Shown here: positions 21,766 to 32,406 of the stretch, one piece after another
Numbering within the stretch: the first letter of the stretch is position 1
How the letters are laid out: every line of letters starts with the position of its first letter
Source: Gambelia wislizenii
Lineage: Eukaryota > Chordata > Lepidosauria > Squamata > Crotaphytidae
Length of the DNA stretch: 64,000 nucleotides
Direction: 5' to 3'
NCBI GenBank assembly: GCA_030847615.1
Contig: JAUMIR010000001.1
Coordinates: forward strand, 87,841,501 to 87,905,500
Translations under genes and position numbers: made by a program
The notes under the pieces: model-generated
Databases searched by the model: none
Seen by the model: the letters and a program-made list of their open reading frames with translations, nothing else
What the model was told of the DNA's origin: nothing

Positions 21766-23311
21766 AGTGACACCACATCACTTCTGGTGTGCCTAGATGT
21801 GTGGAGGCAGCTTGCGGGGTGAACATTGGACTCTTCCATCCTACAATTGCCCACCCCCGCTTTATAAGAAAGGAAGAAATTTCAAGACCACATTGCAATG
21901 AACAAATGTGAGTTTCTAAGTAGCCATTTCCATAGTTTCCAAAGAAGCAATCTAAATACAATAAGAATCTGTGGGATGAGTAAAAATTATAAGCCTGGTG
22001 CCTGCGTACAATGTAATTTTGTACATTTCATAAGAATGAATAAAAATATTCTGATATTGTTCAAAAAACTCCTATTAATCCCATTCCCTCGCATGCCTAC
22101 GTGCAAAACATTGCACCAGCAGACCATTTTGCCTATCAACATTGCTGCATACATACCATTCTATTAGATATGCAAAATCCCTTTCCTAAACTTGGTGTGG
22201 TCTGATGGAGCTAAAGACTGGCCATTTGTTTTAACTTAAGCCAATGATGGACTTGAGGAAGAGAGGGGGTTTTGGTCTCCCTGACATAAGAATATATTAT
22301 GAAACAAGCTGTCTGATATGGATTAAACCTTGGTTTGCTGTGGGTAATCTGAAGCTTCTAGCATTAGAAGGCCATAAATTGCACTTCAGTTGGCATTCTT
22401 TTTTATGGTACCAAAAAGTTAATGTACAGAGATTGTTTAATAATCATACAATTTGAAAATCTTTATATAAAATCTGGATGAAATACAAAAGATATCTATG
22501 TCTGAAATTGCCAGCTTGTTTATTCCCCAGTAGACACTCTCTTCATAAAAAGTCTTAGGAGAGACATAGATTGGATTACATACAAAGAATTAATTCAGAT
22601 ATCAAGTGGCACGATCCAGTTAAAAGACCAACAGCAATTGTGTCAAGAAGGAATGATTATTCGTTTGTTTCCATTCTTTCAATTAAAAGCAAGATTCAAA
22701 AAAGATATGTCAGAAGGAGGAATTGAATTGAAACCAACTGAATTTGAATTAGCTTTAAAGAAAGGAAATCATCATTTATTATCTAGATTGTATCAGCTGC
22801 TGTTAACGGTATAAAATTGAAGAAGAATTAATCAAAGAATATACGATTAAATGGGTAATAGAGATTAGCCATGACATTAGTCTGAAAGAATGGGAGAAAG
22901 TGTGGATAAGGATTGTTAAATTTATCAGATCATATAGTTTACAAGAAAGTGCTTTAAAATTGATCTTCAGATGGCACCTTTCTCCAATAAGAATTGTGAA
23001 AATACCAGGCACTGCACAAAATAAATGCTGGAAATGTCAGAAAGAAAAAAAGGTAGTCTTTTCCACCAAAGGTGGGATTGTAATAGGGCAAAGAAATGTT
23101 AGTTCATAATCCGATCTAAAATACCAAAAAAGAAAAAAAGAAGAAAAAAAAGATCAACATCGACATGTGTCCAGAGGTTTTTGGTGTTGGGAATATGCCA
23201 CCCTAATATGACTTTGAATGGTAATACAGAAAGGTTAATATGGCATATGACTATGACAGCAAGAATTGTCAATGCTAGGCATTGGAGAAAAGTTTCAACT
23301 CTCTCAGAAGA

Positions 23312-23498
23312 CGTCTCTCTCTGGCTTTTATTCGCAAATGAAGATTCAGGAAGGACTCATCCTGCGCTTTCTGCAAGTGCACTGATGACTAAAAAGGCCA
23401 ATCTGAGATAAACAAGTCCGGTTGCAGAAAGCACAGCAGAGGGTCTCCATGGGTGATGTTTCCGGGTGGTGATTCTTTCTGCGTTGTCGTTTGTTGTT
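23312..23498 (-). mobile_element. RTE-like LINE 3' fragment, copy 3 (inserted in L1)
   Basis: On the minus strand it reads AAAGAATCACC..GGAAACATC, TTCTGCAACCGGACTTG, GAATCTTC..TTTGCGAATAAAAGCC then AGAGAGAGA, the same 3' end as at 3870 and 19660. L1 coding sequence lies on both sides. Two residual C-terminal segments (CCAFCNRTCLS, FSHQCTCRK) are open. Confidence 0.88.
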
Positions 23499-23514
23499 TA
23501 TGGCTTGGAAAACT

Positions 23515-24325
23515 GGGGGGTCGTTTACACGGGCAAATATTCCCCTAAATATACCGCTAAGATAGCTCATAGTTCACATGGATCGCAGCACAGCATCACC
23601 TCATTCAGAAGGGGGGAAGGTGAAACACCCAAATATAGCGTGGCAGGGCATGTCACTATTTTTGCAGGAATATTTGCAATGTAGTGCTTTATTGGCAGTG
23701 TAAACTAGCATTCCGCTAAGGGTTAAAGCACAGCTGCATTGTGATTGGTTGATGGTGCAGGGGTGGGCTTAAAAGAGGGGCAGGGAGGAGGCAAAGACAG
23801 TAGCCATTAGAGAAGAAACTTGCAAAAATCCTGTCTGCTATTTTGCGAGCCAGTTTGCAAAAAAAAAAAAAAAAAAAGGATTCCCAACTTCTTTCATTCC
23901 TGGAGCATTCCTTCTCATCCTCTGCTGTTCTGAAAGTATGTAAAGTTCGTTCGTCACTTTTATCCTGTGCACGGGGGAGGGAGAGAAACCATTTCACAAA
24001 GGGCTGTAGCAAGCTGAACTGCTATTTTCCCTCTCTCTCTCTCTGCTTGGGGGAAGGAGGGAGGGGGAAATAGAGAGACAGAGAGCAGCTGGAAAAACTA
24101 GCGATCCACGGCATGGTCTTTTAGCAGAGAGATTACTCTCCCTCTGCTTTATGGAGTGAGTTCATTTACAGGCAGATTTACAGAGACACACAGAGCCACA
24201 CCCCACACACTTATTCAAGTCTGAACTGCAAAGCGACATAATTAGAAAAAAAACCTGACTGGCACAGCTGCGGAAAATAATTAAACCGCAAGTTGCAACA
24301 ATAAATCTGCTGTGTAAACCGGCCC
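23515..24325. mobile_element. GTTTACAC-ended DNA element (inserted in L1), family shared with 61761
   Basis: Left end GGGGGTCGTTTACACGGGCAAA and right end CTGCTGTGTAAACCGGCCC are imperfect inverted repeats. Shared with the 61761-62387 element: a CACCTCATTCAGAAG..GGGG block near the left, a TGATTGGTTG block, and a left-end TTACA..GGCAAA pattern. About 811 bp, with A, CT and AG low-complexity runs and no recognisable transposase. L1 coding resumes with ACAGAAGTAGCTGAGATGG. The 3-bp target duplication is probably CTA with one change. Confidence 0.72.
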
Positions 24326-24876
24326 TAACAGAAGTAGCTGAGATGGATAAACTTACCCATCTTTTAGAAAATAAATCAAATGATAAATTCCTCAAAGGAT
24401 GGCAACCTTTCTTTAATTACTTGCAAATTAAGTAATAAGAATCATAGTAATAATTAAAGTAATTAAAAAGGGGGGGATGTTATTATGTTATAATAGATTG
24501 CTATGACCTGCTTAGGTAAGATTAGAGCAAGGAAATAGAAACTGATGATTTTTGAGTGCAAGTACCCTGTGATAAAGGATTTTTTTGGGGTAATTATTAC
24601 TTTTGTTTTATCTTGTCAATGGAAAAGGAAATGTATTTACTTGATTCTATATAACTACCTAAATAAATTAATAACCAGTATGACAATGTTCTAATCTTTT
24701 GTAAAAGTATATAAATTGTGATTATGCTAGTATGACAGAGGGGTAATAGATAAAATTTTCTAAATTTCAACCTGATGTCTCATCAGTGGGGAATGTTTGC
24801 TATGTTTTATGTCATGCTACAATGTAATATATAATGTGTAATATGTTTACTATGTCTAATTTGTTTATTATGTTTA

Positions 24877-25131
24877 GAGTACGACCCCTGTATTTCGGTT
24901 CTGCCCCCCCACAGATACCGAAAACAGTGGATAACAGCTAACACCATTGAAAATAATGGGACTTCCAGTTTAAAATACTATAGAGTTGCCTTGGAGGACC
25001 TAGAAAACAGCTATAGAAAGGATGTCTCTCTAGGCATTTTCTAGGAAGACTCTATGGTAGGTGTGCTGTTTTGTGTCCCGTGGATAACTGAATCAGTGGA
25101 TAATGAATCAGAGGATAAGGGGGTCCTACTA
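24877..25131. mobile_element. CAGTAGGACCC-family MITE, copy 2 (inserted in L1 3' UTR)
   Basis: Opposite orientation to the 12312 copy. Ends GAGTACGACCCCTG and GGGGGTCCTACTA, TA on both sides. Interior blocks CATTGAAAATAATGGGACTTCC, GTTGCCTTGGAGGACCTAG and TTTTCTAGGAAGACTC are shared with the other two copies. Confidence 0.87.
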
Positions 25132-25433
25132 TATTGTGTCTTATTATTGTCTAAATTCATGGTGTTATGTTATGTCTCTCTTTCTACTTATTTTCTATCT
25201 CTTGGATAAAACTCCAATAAAAATATTTTTTAAAAAAGATTGACCATTTATTAATCTGGGCATAAGGAACAAAAGTCACCCACCTCTCCATGTGAAGGGG
25301 AAAAGCAAGAGCTAGAGATAAGGACAGTTCAAAACAGTTGAACCTGGATTTTCAGAATGGTTAAATAATTTCTGGCTGGAGAGCTGTGGATGTTGAATTG
25401 CTGTTCTCTAGCACAGCTTGCCTTTGGGAGCCC

Positions 25434-25718
25434 TGGTGGCGCAGGGGCTAAACACCCGTACTGCAAGCCACTACATTGCAAGTTCGATCCCAGAGGGCTC
25501 CAAGGTTCACTCAGCCTTCCATCCTTTCGTAGATTGGTAAAATGAGTACCCAGCTTGTGGGGGCAATTAGCTAACGCACACTAGAAACCACTTAATGTGG
25601 TGTAGATGTGTAAATTACTATTGCTTAAAACAATTGTTAAGCCGCTCTAAGAGCCTCTGTGGCTGAAAAGTGGGGTATAAATACCTAAAATAAATAAATA
25701 AACAAACAAACAATTGTT
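25434..25718 (+). mobile_element. tRNA-derived SINE with L2-type tail
   Basis: Head GGGAGCCCTGGTGGCGCAGGGG..TAAAC (A-box region) and GCAAGTTCGATCCC (B box) are tRNA-like. The body runs AGCCTTCCATCC, AAAATGAGTACCCAGCTTG, GGGGGCAATTAGC. The tail TTAAGCCGCTCTAAGAG..GGGGTATAAAT closely follows the L2 3' end (compare 12935-12975), consistent with mobilisation by L2. Closes in AAATAAATAAA runs. A split copy lies at 61046-61597. Confidence 0.88.
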
Positions 25719-25963
25719 CCTACGCCTCAAATAAGCAGTTCAGCCTGCACATCTGTGAACAAACAGATGGTGAGAAATGCACTTCTCAGATGACATCAGT
25801 ACAACAAAAGGGTACAGACAGGAGGCCAGGATCACAGAAGTGGGCTGTCTCTTGACCTATCCAAGCATAGTTGGGCCATCGGAACAGTTTCTGCATGAAT
25901 GTAAATTGTCCATGAATAAGCTCTCTATATGGAACCGGGCACCCTGCAGTTTGTACCCCACTG

Positions 25964-26147
25964 GCAGATGTTGGCTTCCATGTTAGTAGAGTGGCAAATC
26001 TGAACTTTAAAGGAACTGTCCAAGGTGCTGAACCAATTTAGGGGCTAGGGTTCAGCACCTTGTATATCTCCTTTACAGTTCAGTTTAAAACATGGGACAG
26101 GTTTACCACCTCACTGACATGGAAGCCATCTGCTGCCACTGGTGTTC
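25964..26147. mobile_element. Palindromic MITE, family C, copy 1
   Basis: CCACTGGCAGATGTTGGCTTCCATG near the left pairs with CATGGAAGCCATCTGCTGCCACTGG at the right; inner arms CTTTAAAGGA..AAGGTGCTGAACC and GGTTCAGCACCTT..TCCTTT also pair. One arm recurs in the related palindrome at 55445-55650. No clear target duplication. Confidence 0.75.
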
Positions 26148-26364
26148 TTGTGTAGGATAGATTTGTTCACTAACTTGAATGCCCATAAGTCAGGGACAGA
26201 ATCTTGCAATCATAATCCTGCTTCTCATATACAAATGTTATTTCTACACTGCTGTATCCTTTGAAAGTTTGTATTAATCTGTCCAGAAAGCAACTAGGTA
26301 CCAGCAAAGTATAAACAGCACTAGTCTGGGAAGGGAGCCAACTGTTAATTAGCTCACAGGAATG

Positions 26365-26985
26365 CAAACACAGTCCAAAAGGTCAGAGGCTTATGGCAAT
26401 CAGTCAGCGTGGTCCAAAGCAGTCCAAGGGTCAACAGCAGCAGGCAGCAGAGTAGTCAGGGACAGTCCAAGCTCTAAGCACGAGTCAAGGTAACAGAAGT
26501 TAAGATAACTGGAATCCAGGCACCGAAGTCAGCAGGACGTTTTCACCAGGAAGATCAGTTGATCTCTGAGAAAGCCTCCATCAACTCCCCCAGCATATAT
26601 AAAGCAATTAAGGCTTTGTCACGTGTTTCTTAATGAGCAGGTTTTTCTCATAAAGTCTCAGAGACTTCCTTTGAGCTTCCTTTTGAGCTTACTGTTGGGT
26701 ATACAATGGTGGAGGTTAGTCCCTCACTTCTTCTTCGTCCTTATCTGAATGGGCAGGACTCTCTGCTGGGACTGATGCCAACCCACTCAGATCAGGCTCT
26801 TCCTCTGCTTGAGCCTCTAGGTTGGCAGGGTTTCCTGCTGGCACAGGTATAAATGAACTTGAGGGTCCCTAGGCCCATTCCCTGCCATGACCTCCTCCTC
26901 CTCTGATTCTATCACCTCAGCAGGCTCATGCTGCATTACACTATCTCCAGTTTTCTCCTCTTTCAAATAGACTGAACTGATAACG
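26365..26985 (-). mobile_element. Possible LTR-type element piece
   Basis: Read in reverse, an acidic frame ends (VIESEEEEVMAG) and is followed by a promoter-like stretch with TTTATATATGC and then many CTG..GACT..TTGG blocks, a layout I associate with reptile LTR elements. No terminal TG..CA pair, second LTR or pol gene was found, so this rests on pattern only. Confidence 0.35.
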
Positions 26986-27011
26986 CATCCTTTCCTGCTC
27001 TTGGATCCCCA

Positions 27012-27095
27012 GAAGTTGTTGAACTCCAACTCTCAGCACTCCCGACCATGCTAGTGGGAATAATCTGTAGTCTGTAGCCCAAAATCTGGGAGAAG
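27012..27095. mobile_element. hAT-like hairpin MITE remnant
   Basis: AGAAGTTGTTGAACTCCAACTCTCAG and GTAGTCTGTAGCCCAAAATCTGGG form weak inverted arms of the common hAT-MITE type. Confidence 0.45.
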
Positions 27096-27114
27096 CAGCT
27101 CTAAAGATTACCAT

Positions 27115-27146
<32 letters not shown>
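27115..27146. repeat. TG microsatellite
   Basis: About 15 TG units. Confidence 0.95.
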
Positions 27147-27148
<2 letters not shown>

Positions 27149-27149
27149 C

Positions 27150-28115
27150 AAAGAGATGTTGCCATTTTGAAATTACCACATGGGTTACCCATAATATCTG
27201 GAGCAGATGGATATATTTGCAAGTTTTCTGAGAAATTCTTATTTGATTAACATTGACTCATGGTTGTGCTTACAAACTGTAAGGATTAAAAAAAAAACAC
27301 TAGGGAAACATTGCTGTGATGGAGCTGGCACAGAGTTGACCTGTAAACCATAATTCTTGATTGAGCTAAAACTCCTTGGGTGGCTTCCACCCACCCACTA
27401 AACTTTCTCATATTTTAGCTTTACCATTTATTGTGGGGCCACAGACTGCTCCAAGCACTACAATATGCTGAGATCTATACGTGCATTTTGAGACTCAGAT
27501 TAAAATTTGCTACAGAATTATCAGTCTGGGACCAGCCCTATCTCAAGACCGTTTACACACTGCTAGCCAAAAGTTAAATTAACTCCTTGTTATTGTTCTT
27601 ATAATTCCTCCCACATGCTAAAGGATTTGTAAAATGCAGCCATTCGAACTGTATTTGAATCTGGCTTTGGTCCCATGAAGGAGTGGTGTTTGCACAGCTG
27701 ACTTTGTAGCTCATTCAAAACAATCAAAACTGTATTTAAAATATTCTGTAGAATTGGTTCTGATTTACATTTTCAGTGATTAGGGCTTCTTTTCCGGCAA
27801 TCGCCTTGCAGGAATGGGTTGTGATTAAAAAAAAGCCAGACATACCCTGTAAACTGATAGAAATAGTTATCTACCACAGAAAAAAGAGGTCTGTGTAACT
27901 CAAATGCTTGTATAGGCCTATGTCAACAGAGCCTATTTAAGTTGTTGCATTTTCACAAATTTGGTTGCCATTCTGTTGTACAGCTAAATGCAAAGCATAA
28001 TTTTGTGTTATGCCACCCAAAATTACACTATCACATCTTCTTTTCTCTTTCTCCTGTGGTAATGTTTAATATGTTGTCACTTTCTATCGCTATATACAAA
28101 ACTCTTGGGCATGTT
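27150..28115. other. No recognisable feature
   Basis: Unique-looking sequence. The plus frame 27942-28322 runs into the repeat at 28118 and has no recognisable domain. Confidence 0.5.
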
Positions 28116-28117
28116 TC

Positions 28118-28320
28118 CTTTCCCAGTGTGCTGATTGGCCACTTAGGAAACAGTCCTCTCCCTCCTCTGACTCCCTTAGCCAATCACCACCCACATGCAA
28201 ATTCCCTCTCCGCCTCTCAACCCACTCCTGCCACTCAGTCTGCATCTACATCCCCAGCCTCACAAGGGTCCCTCCCTCTTCTCACTCCCTCAGCCACTCA
28301 CCACCCACATGTAAAACACT
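28118..28320 (+). repeat. Unclassified repeat D, copy 1
   Basis: AGTGTGCTGATTGGCCACT, CCCTTAGCCAATCACCACCC, ACATGCAAATTCC and CTCCTGCCACTCA recur in the same order at 45318-45430. Within this copy the CACTC..CACCACCCACATG segment appears twice. Confidence 0.6.
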
Positions 28321-28642
28321 GAAAATATTTTCCCCACAATAATAGCATGTAGCTGAACCACATGAACCTTTCAAATCTACTAGAACAGCATATGTTATGC
28401 CAGGTACAGCTATCCTAGTTACACTAAATTTCTCCACTCCCAGTTCATGGGATGCTGCCCTAAAACTTTTCAGATCAATATATCACAGTCTTGTGGAATT
28501 TCATGTAAGCAATAAAAAAATGTTTGCCTTCTTATAACAAGAGAGAGTAATTGTAACTTGGCTGAAAAAAATAAATCAGAAGGCTGTTTTAAAAATTGGC
28601 TTATGGACTAAAACCAGGGAAGATTTCAGAGGCAGATAAAAT

Positions 28643-29113
28643 GTAGTTGTTGTGTGCCTTCATTTGGAACATACGGCAGCCCTATGGCTGACCTGCCTAA
28701 ATACACTAAAGGCACCAGATCCCATCTGATCTTGGAAACTAAGCAGGGTCAGTTCTGGTTAGTACTTGGATGGGAGACCACCAATGAATACCGGGTACTA
28801 TAGGCTATATTTCAGAGGAAGGAACTGACAAAACTACTTCTGGTGAGTATTCTTTGCCTAAGAACACCCTAGGAAATGCATGGTGTTGCCATAAGTGGGC
28901 AGGTGACTTGAAGGCACATACACATATGGTGAACCTATCATGGAGTTTTCTTAGGGAGATGTGTTCAGAGGGGGTTTGCCATTGCCTTTCTCTGAGGCTG
29001 GGAGACTGACTTGCTGAAGGTCACCTAGTGGATTTTCATGGCTGAGCAGGGATTTGAAGCCTGGTATCCAGAGTCATAGTGCAATGCTCAAACCACTACA
29101 CCATGCTGGCTCT
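28643..29113 (-). mobile_element. tRNA-derived SINE, split by a 5S SINE
   Basis: Minus-strand SINE of the 16935 type: the tail part at 28643-28690 (GTTGTTGTGTGCCTTCA, CCCTATGG) and the rest at 28927-29113 (GGTGAACCTATCATGGAG, TTTGCCATTGCC, GGGATTTGAAGCCTGG, AACCACTACACCATGCTGGC). The 5S-headed SINE at 28690-28926 separates them. Confidence 0.87.
28690..28926 (+). mobile_element. 5S rRNA-derived SINE, full length, nested
   Basis: Head from GCCTAAATACACT through CTGATCTTGGAAACTAAGC, GGTTAGTACTTGGATGGGAG and AATACCGGGTACTATAGGC is the 5S rRNA sequence from its first base to its last. The body and tail (CAGAGGAAGGAACTG, GCCTAAGAACACCCTA, GCCATAAGTGGGCAGGTGAC) are as at 4655. The best 5S-headed copy in the window. 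Confidence 0.92.
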
Positions 29114-29114
29114 G

Positions 29115-30520
29115 GTAAGTGTAGGGTGATGGGGAAAAGGGCCTGTGTATATTGAGTGTCCATAAGTTAGACATATGAGTTATCTATTTGTATGTTGGTC
29201 ATATTCTAGCCAAAGTTAAATATTTCTGCTGAGGTCTTATACACTCTTACTCTAGATTAAACATGGATAGGATGGGGTTGTAGTGTTGCCTAGTAATTAG
29301 AGTATCAGATTACACAAAGAGAGACTTCAGTACAAATGTCTACTCAGCCATGAAATTTACTGTGTGGCTGTGGGCCAGTTCTCTTGGACACAATGAGGTG
29401 TGTGTGTTAGGGGTAATAACAGTGGAATGTGATTTATAAAAGTCTGTTGAAATATACATAATCTACAAGGTTTGTTGTAGATTATGCATGTTGCCTCCTA
29501 CCACAATACCCATGTTCTCCAAGGCTAACAGAGATTATGCATTTTGCCTGGATAACTTACATACTTTTGCCAAGATAGGCACACCCCCCAAAGCTTGCTG
29601 AAAGCTATGTATATTGAGCAGGAGATGTGCACAATTGCTTCTACATGTGTACCTTTTCCTATATGATCTGCTGAATGTGCACAGTGGCAAGTTGCTATGC
29701 GCATTTGCCATTCCACTCACAACATTACCGCAACACACACCACCATGACTGATTTCTGTGTGAGAGATTTAAAGTAATGTTTTATTTCTTCCCCTTTGAA
29801 ATCATGGGGGCTTAGAAACCCCTTGGCTGGACCATGCCCATTAATTTTATCTGTGTGTGCAAATATGGCAAGTGACATGGGAGTTGTCTTTTATTCCATT
29901 CCAGATTGTGGCTCTGCTGCAGCCCTGGGATTCCACCCTGTGCCCTGCTGTTTCCAACATCTTCTGGCAAAAAGCACCTGGCAGCTGTTCAAGATGAAAG
30001 TTGCTGTGGTCTCGAGAGCTATTGTTCGTTCATTGTTGTAATGAATCCTTGTGGCCAGTTAACATATTGACCAATGCAGCTCTGCAGAAGAGAAATGTTG
30101 AGGCAATTAATCTGAAATGACATTCTCTAAATGAGTAATTCCTGCTTGTTTCTTCAGCATGAATACATCATTAGGAAATGAACATGTTGCAACACAGAGC
30201 CTTTTTCTCCTTTTGTTTTGTTGAGAGTCACAGCTGGCAAAATGGGACCTCAGCTTGGATGGCCTGGCGGGGCAAACAAATAGAATTCCATCAAAGAGGG
30301 GACCCACTTTTACTTTTTCGTGAATTATATTTGTGGGCCAGTGGCTTTCATTCCTAGATCAATGACCAGCTGGAGCATCTCCTACCTCAAGGGACAACAA
30401 TTTCTAATCAGGATAGGAGGCTGAGGGCTATGATGTAAAATGGAAATGTCAGAAGAAAAAGAAAAAGGACTTTGGATCAATATTTTACATAAAACTGCTG
30501 CACTGCTTAGAGCTGTGGAA
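29115..30520. other. Non-repetitive stretch
   Basis: No recognisable repeat. The part at about 29960-30300 is free of repeats and carries several TAAT-type and ATGAAT strings, so it might be a conserved non-coding element, but nothing here proves that. Short frames have no domain. Confidence 0.4.
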
Positions 30521-30524
30521 GAGT

Positions 30525-30584
<60 letters not shown>

Positions 30585-30590
30585 ACATCT
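30520..30590. repeat. TC then AC microsatellite
   Basis: A TC run of about 40 bp abuts an AC run of about 28 bp. Confidence 0.97.
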
Positions 30591-30617
30591 TTTAAAAGTG
30601 TGATCCAGAAAGTTAGA

Positions 30618-31250
30618 GATTGTCTAAATGGTGAAAATAAACCTCATGGAATGTACCGGGAATCCTACCTGTCTAAATGGAATCCCACACCAATCCACAC
30701 TATTCAGAAGGAGGAGAGGCAAAGCAACAAAAACAATGCAGGAAAAGCCTTCGTGGCTTTTCCTGTACTTTTTTAAAAACAGTGACGGGGTGTGCTTTCC
30801 TGCTTGTTAGGACAAACTATTCGCTTTGAACCGCTTTCCCATACAAGTGGGGTGTGCAAAGCTGATTGGTCAAGTGAATGCAGGGGGTGGGGCTTGTCAA
30901 CAGGGCAAGTGCCCACTGCCGCTATGTTGAATTTTCACCTTAGCAAGCGATTGCTAAGGCAAATAAAACAAGTATTTGTGGTGGTAGTGGGGGTTCTGCT
31001 GTCCTTTTAACTTGGAAAATCGCTCTATCTCTCCAGGGCACCTTAGACAACTTAAAAAAATGTTTGGTGGCAGTGAAGTACTAATGCAAATAAATCACTG
31101 AAAGCTATCATCTGGCATGCAAAGTTTCTGTGAGCTTCTGGGGACAAAACCACCATCAAGACATGACACAGTAGTGCACCAGAACCTCTGAGCATATCAA
31201 CCATTATCCTGACAAGACAAGTCGCTGCTGCTGCGAAATTCCATTACTAC
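30618..31250 (+). mobile_element. Unclassified dispersed repeat B, copy 2
   Basis: Reverse complement of the copy at 46470-47030: TCTAAATGG, TATTCAGAAGGAGGAG, GGCTTTTCCTGT, CAAAGCTGATTGG, GGGTGGGGCTTG, GTTGAATTTTCACCTTAGC, then the AAAAAAATGTTTGGTGGCAG part and the CATCTGGCATG part appear in matching order. Probably a non-autonomous DNA element; terminal repeats not settled. No coding. Confidence 0.65.
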
Positions 31251-31274
31251 GAGGTACTCCATCCACCCTTCTCT

Positions 31275-31850
31275 TATAGATGGGCTCTGATTTTTTGGAT
31301 TCCATTTCCAGAATCCCAAAACCAGCAGGCCCCTATGCTGACTGGGAGATTTTGCATTCTTGCAATCCAAAGAATCATTTCCTCAAACTCTGGGCTTTCT
31401 GGGAAGCCAGGTCAGCACTTCCAAACTCCCACAATCATCCTGCTCTACATCTAGTATATCCTTACACAGAGGTCATGAGTGGCCCAGGCCAATCTGCTGC
31501 CTGTTCTGGAATACATGCCATACTGGGATTTAAGCAGACCCACTGTGCTATGGGAGAACTGGTGAACTGCTTGCGTAAGAGAGTGCTGGATACCTCTTTA
31601 CATAAGCAGATACAAAGTCCAACTCCTGGTGTAACCCTTAGCGCTTCAACAGGGTTCTGGCTATTGTCTTTGGCAGTGCAGTCAGCTGAGGGAACAAACC
31701 CGAGGCCAACAGCAGCACTATATTGGCTGTGCAGTGGGCACAGGCGCCTCCTCTCCAATCTGCACAGGGCCTGGGAAAGTTACTTTCTCGGACCACAATA
31801 GCCATGTGGGCTAAAGGGAGTTCTGGGACCTATAGTAAAAGAAAGGAATT
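31275..31850. other. Mostly unassigned; hairpin MITE remnants at the edges
   Basis: TTTCCAGAATCCC at 31307 and GGAGTTCTGGGACCTATAGT at 31819 are of the CTCCCAGAAT hairpin type, possibly two arms of one large decayed element. The 173-residue frame at 31280-31801 has no recognisable domain. Confidence 0.35.
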
Positions 31851-31926
31851 TTTTTGAAGCTCTGGTACTGCATGGCGCACATAGCCCCTGTATTGTTATT
31901 TTATGTTTCATTTGTAAGCAGACCTG

Positions 31927-32406
31927 GGACTTTACCAGACTAGCCTCTAAAAACAATCTTTTGCCAGCATAATTAAAGCCATTTTTATGCTGACAAAAGA
32001 ATGCCCTGCACTACACTTACCTTCTCTCCTGGCAAAGGCTTCCCTGGCAATGAAGAGGAAGTGAACAGAGCTCTGTTCACTTCCTTGTTCAAAATCCCGC
32101 GGATTCTCGTGAGACGATGCTTGCGTGGGGAATTAAAAAAAAGAAACAAAAACAACACCCAAAAAGTTTTTTAAAAGGCACATACACACGCTTTAAAACT
32201 TCCGAAGTAGGCCAGGGAGGGTCATAAAAAGTGTGTCACTTACCTGGATATCACAATCTCACCCAGAAGTGTTCTGTCCGGACTCGCCATTGATGCTGCA
32301 TTCACGTGAGTTAAATGCAAGCACAGGGGGATCTATTGAGGGCTTAAGCTGTAAATAAAATAGGATGGGTTTTGGCCAGGACATAAATGTCAAAGGGTGA
32401 TGTCAT
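31927..32406 (-). mobile_element. GGACTTTATCAGAC-family DNA element, left part (split by CR1)
   Basis: Starts GGACTTTACCAGAC, preceded by CTG (31924-31926). Content matches the reverse of the copies at 19800 and 41064 (TCTTTTGCCAGCATAA, GAACAGAGCTCTGTTCACTTCC, CTTTAAAACTTCC, AGTGTTCTGTCC, CATTGATGCTGCATTCACGTG). It stops at about 32406 where the CR1 5' end begins; the other end of the element is at 36961-37014. Confidence 0.88.

Larger units (their letters stand above)
22225..25240 (+). pseudogene. L1-type LINE ORF2 C-terminus and 3' UTR relic
   Basis: The plus strand encodes, in several broken frames, GLPDIRIYYETSCLIWI (22244-22456), then KEWEKVW.. and LIFRWHLSPIRIVKI followed by CWKCQKEK (22900-23109), and finally EMDKLTHLLENK..GWQPFFNYLQ (about 24335-24435). 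This order matches the end of vertebrate L1 ORF2: a YY..W motif, a LTP-R motif, then a CW-C zinc knuckle. Premature stops are frequent. The 3' UTR follows, ending in AATAAAAATATTTT and an A-rich tail at about 25218-25240. Three later elements interrupt it (23312, 23515, 24877). 5' truncated at about 22225. Confidence 0.82.

Noticed and set aside
26365..26985. Complete LTR retrotransposon
   Set aside because: No second LTR, no pol sequence and no target duplication; kept only as a low-confidence LTR-like piece.
30520..30590. CRISPR-like or regulatory repeat
   Set aside because: Plain TC/AC microsatellite without spacers.
31280..31801. 173-residue plus-strand frame as a possible host exon
   Set aside because: No domain, no splice signals at sensible places, and its edges overlap hairpin MITE remnants.
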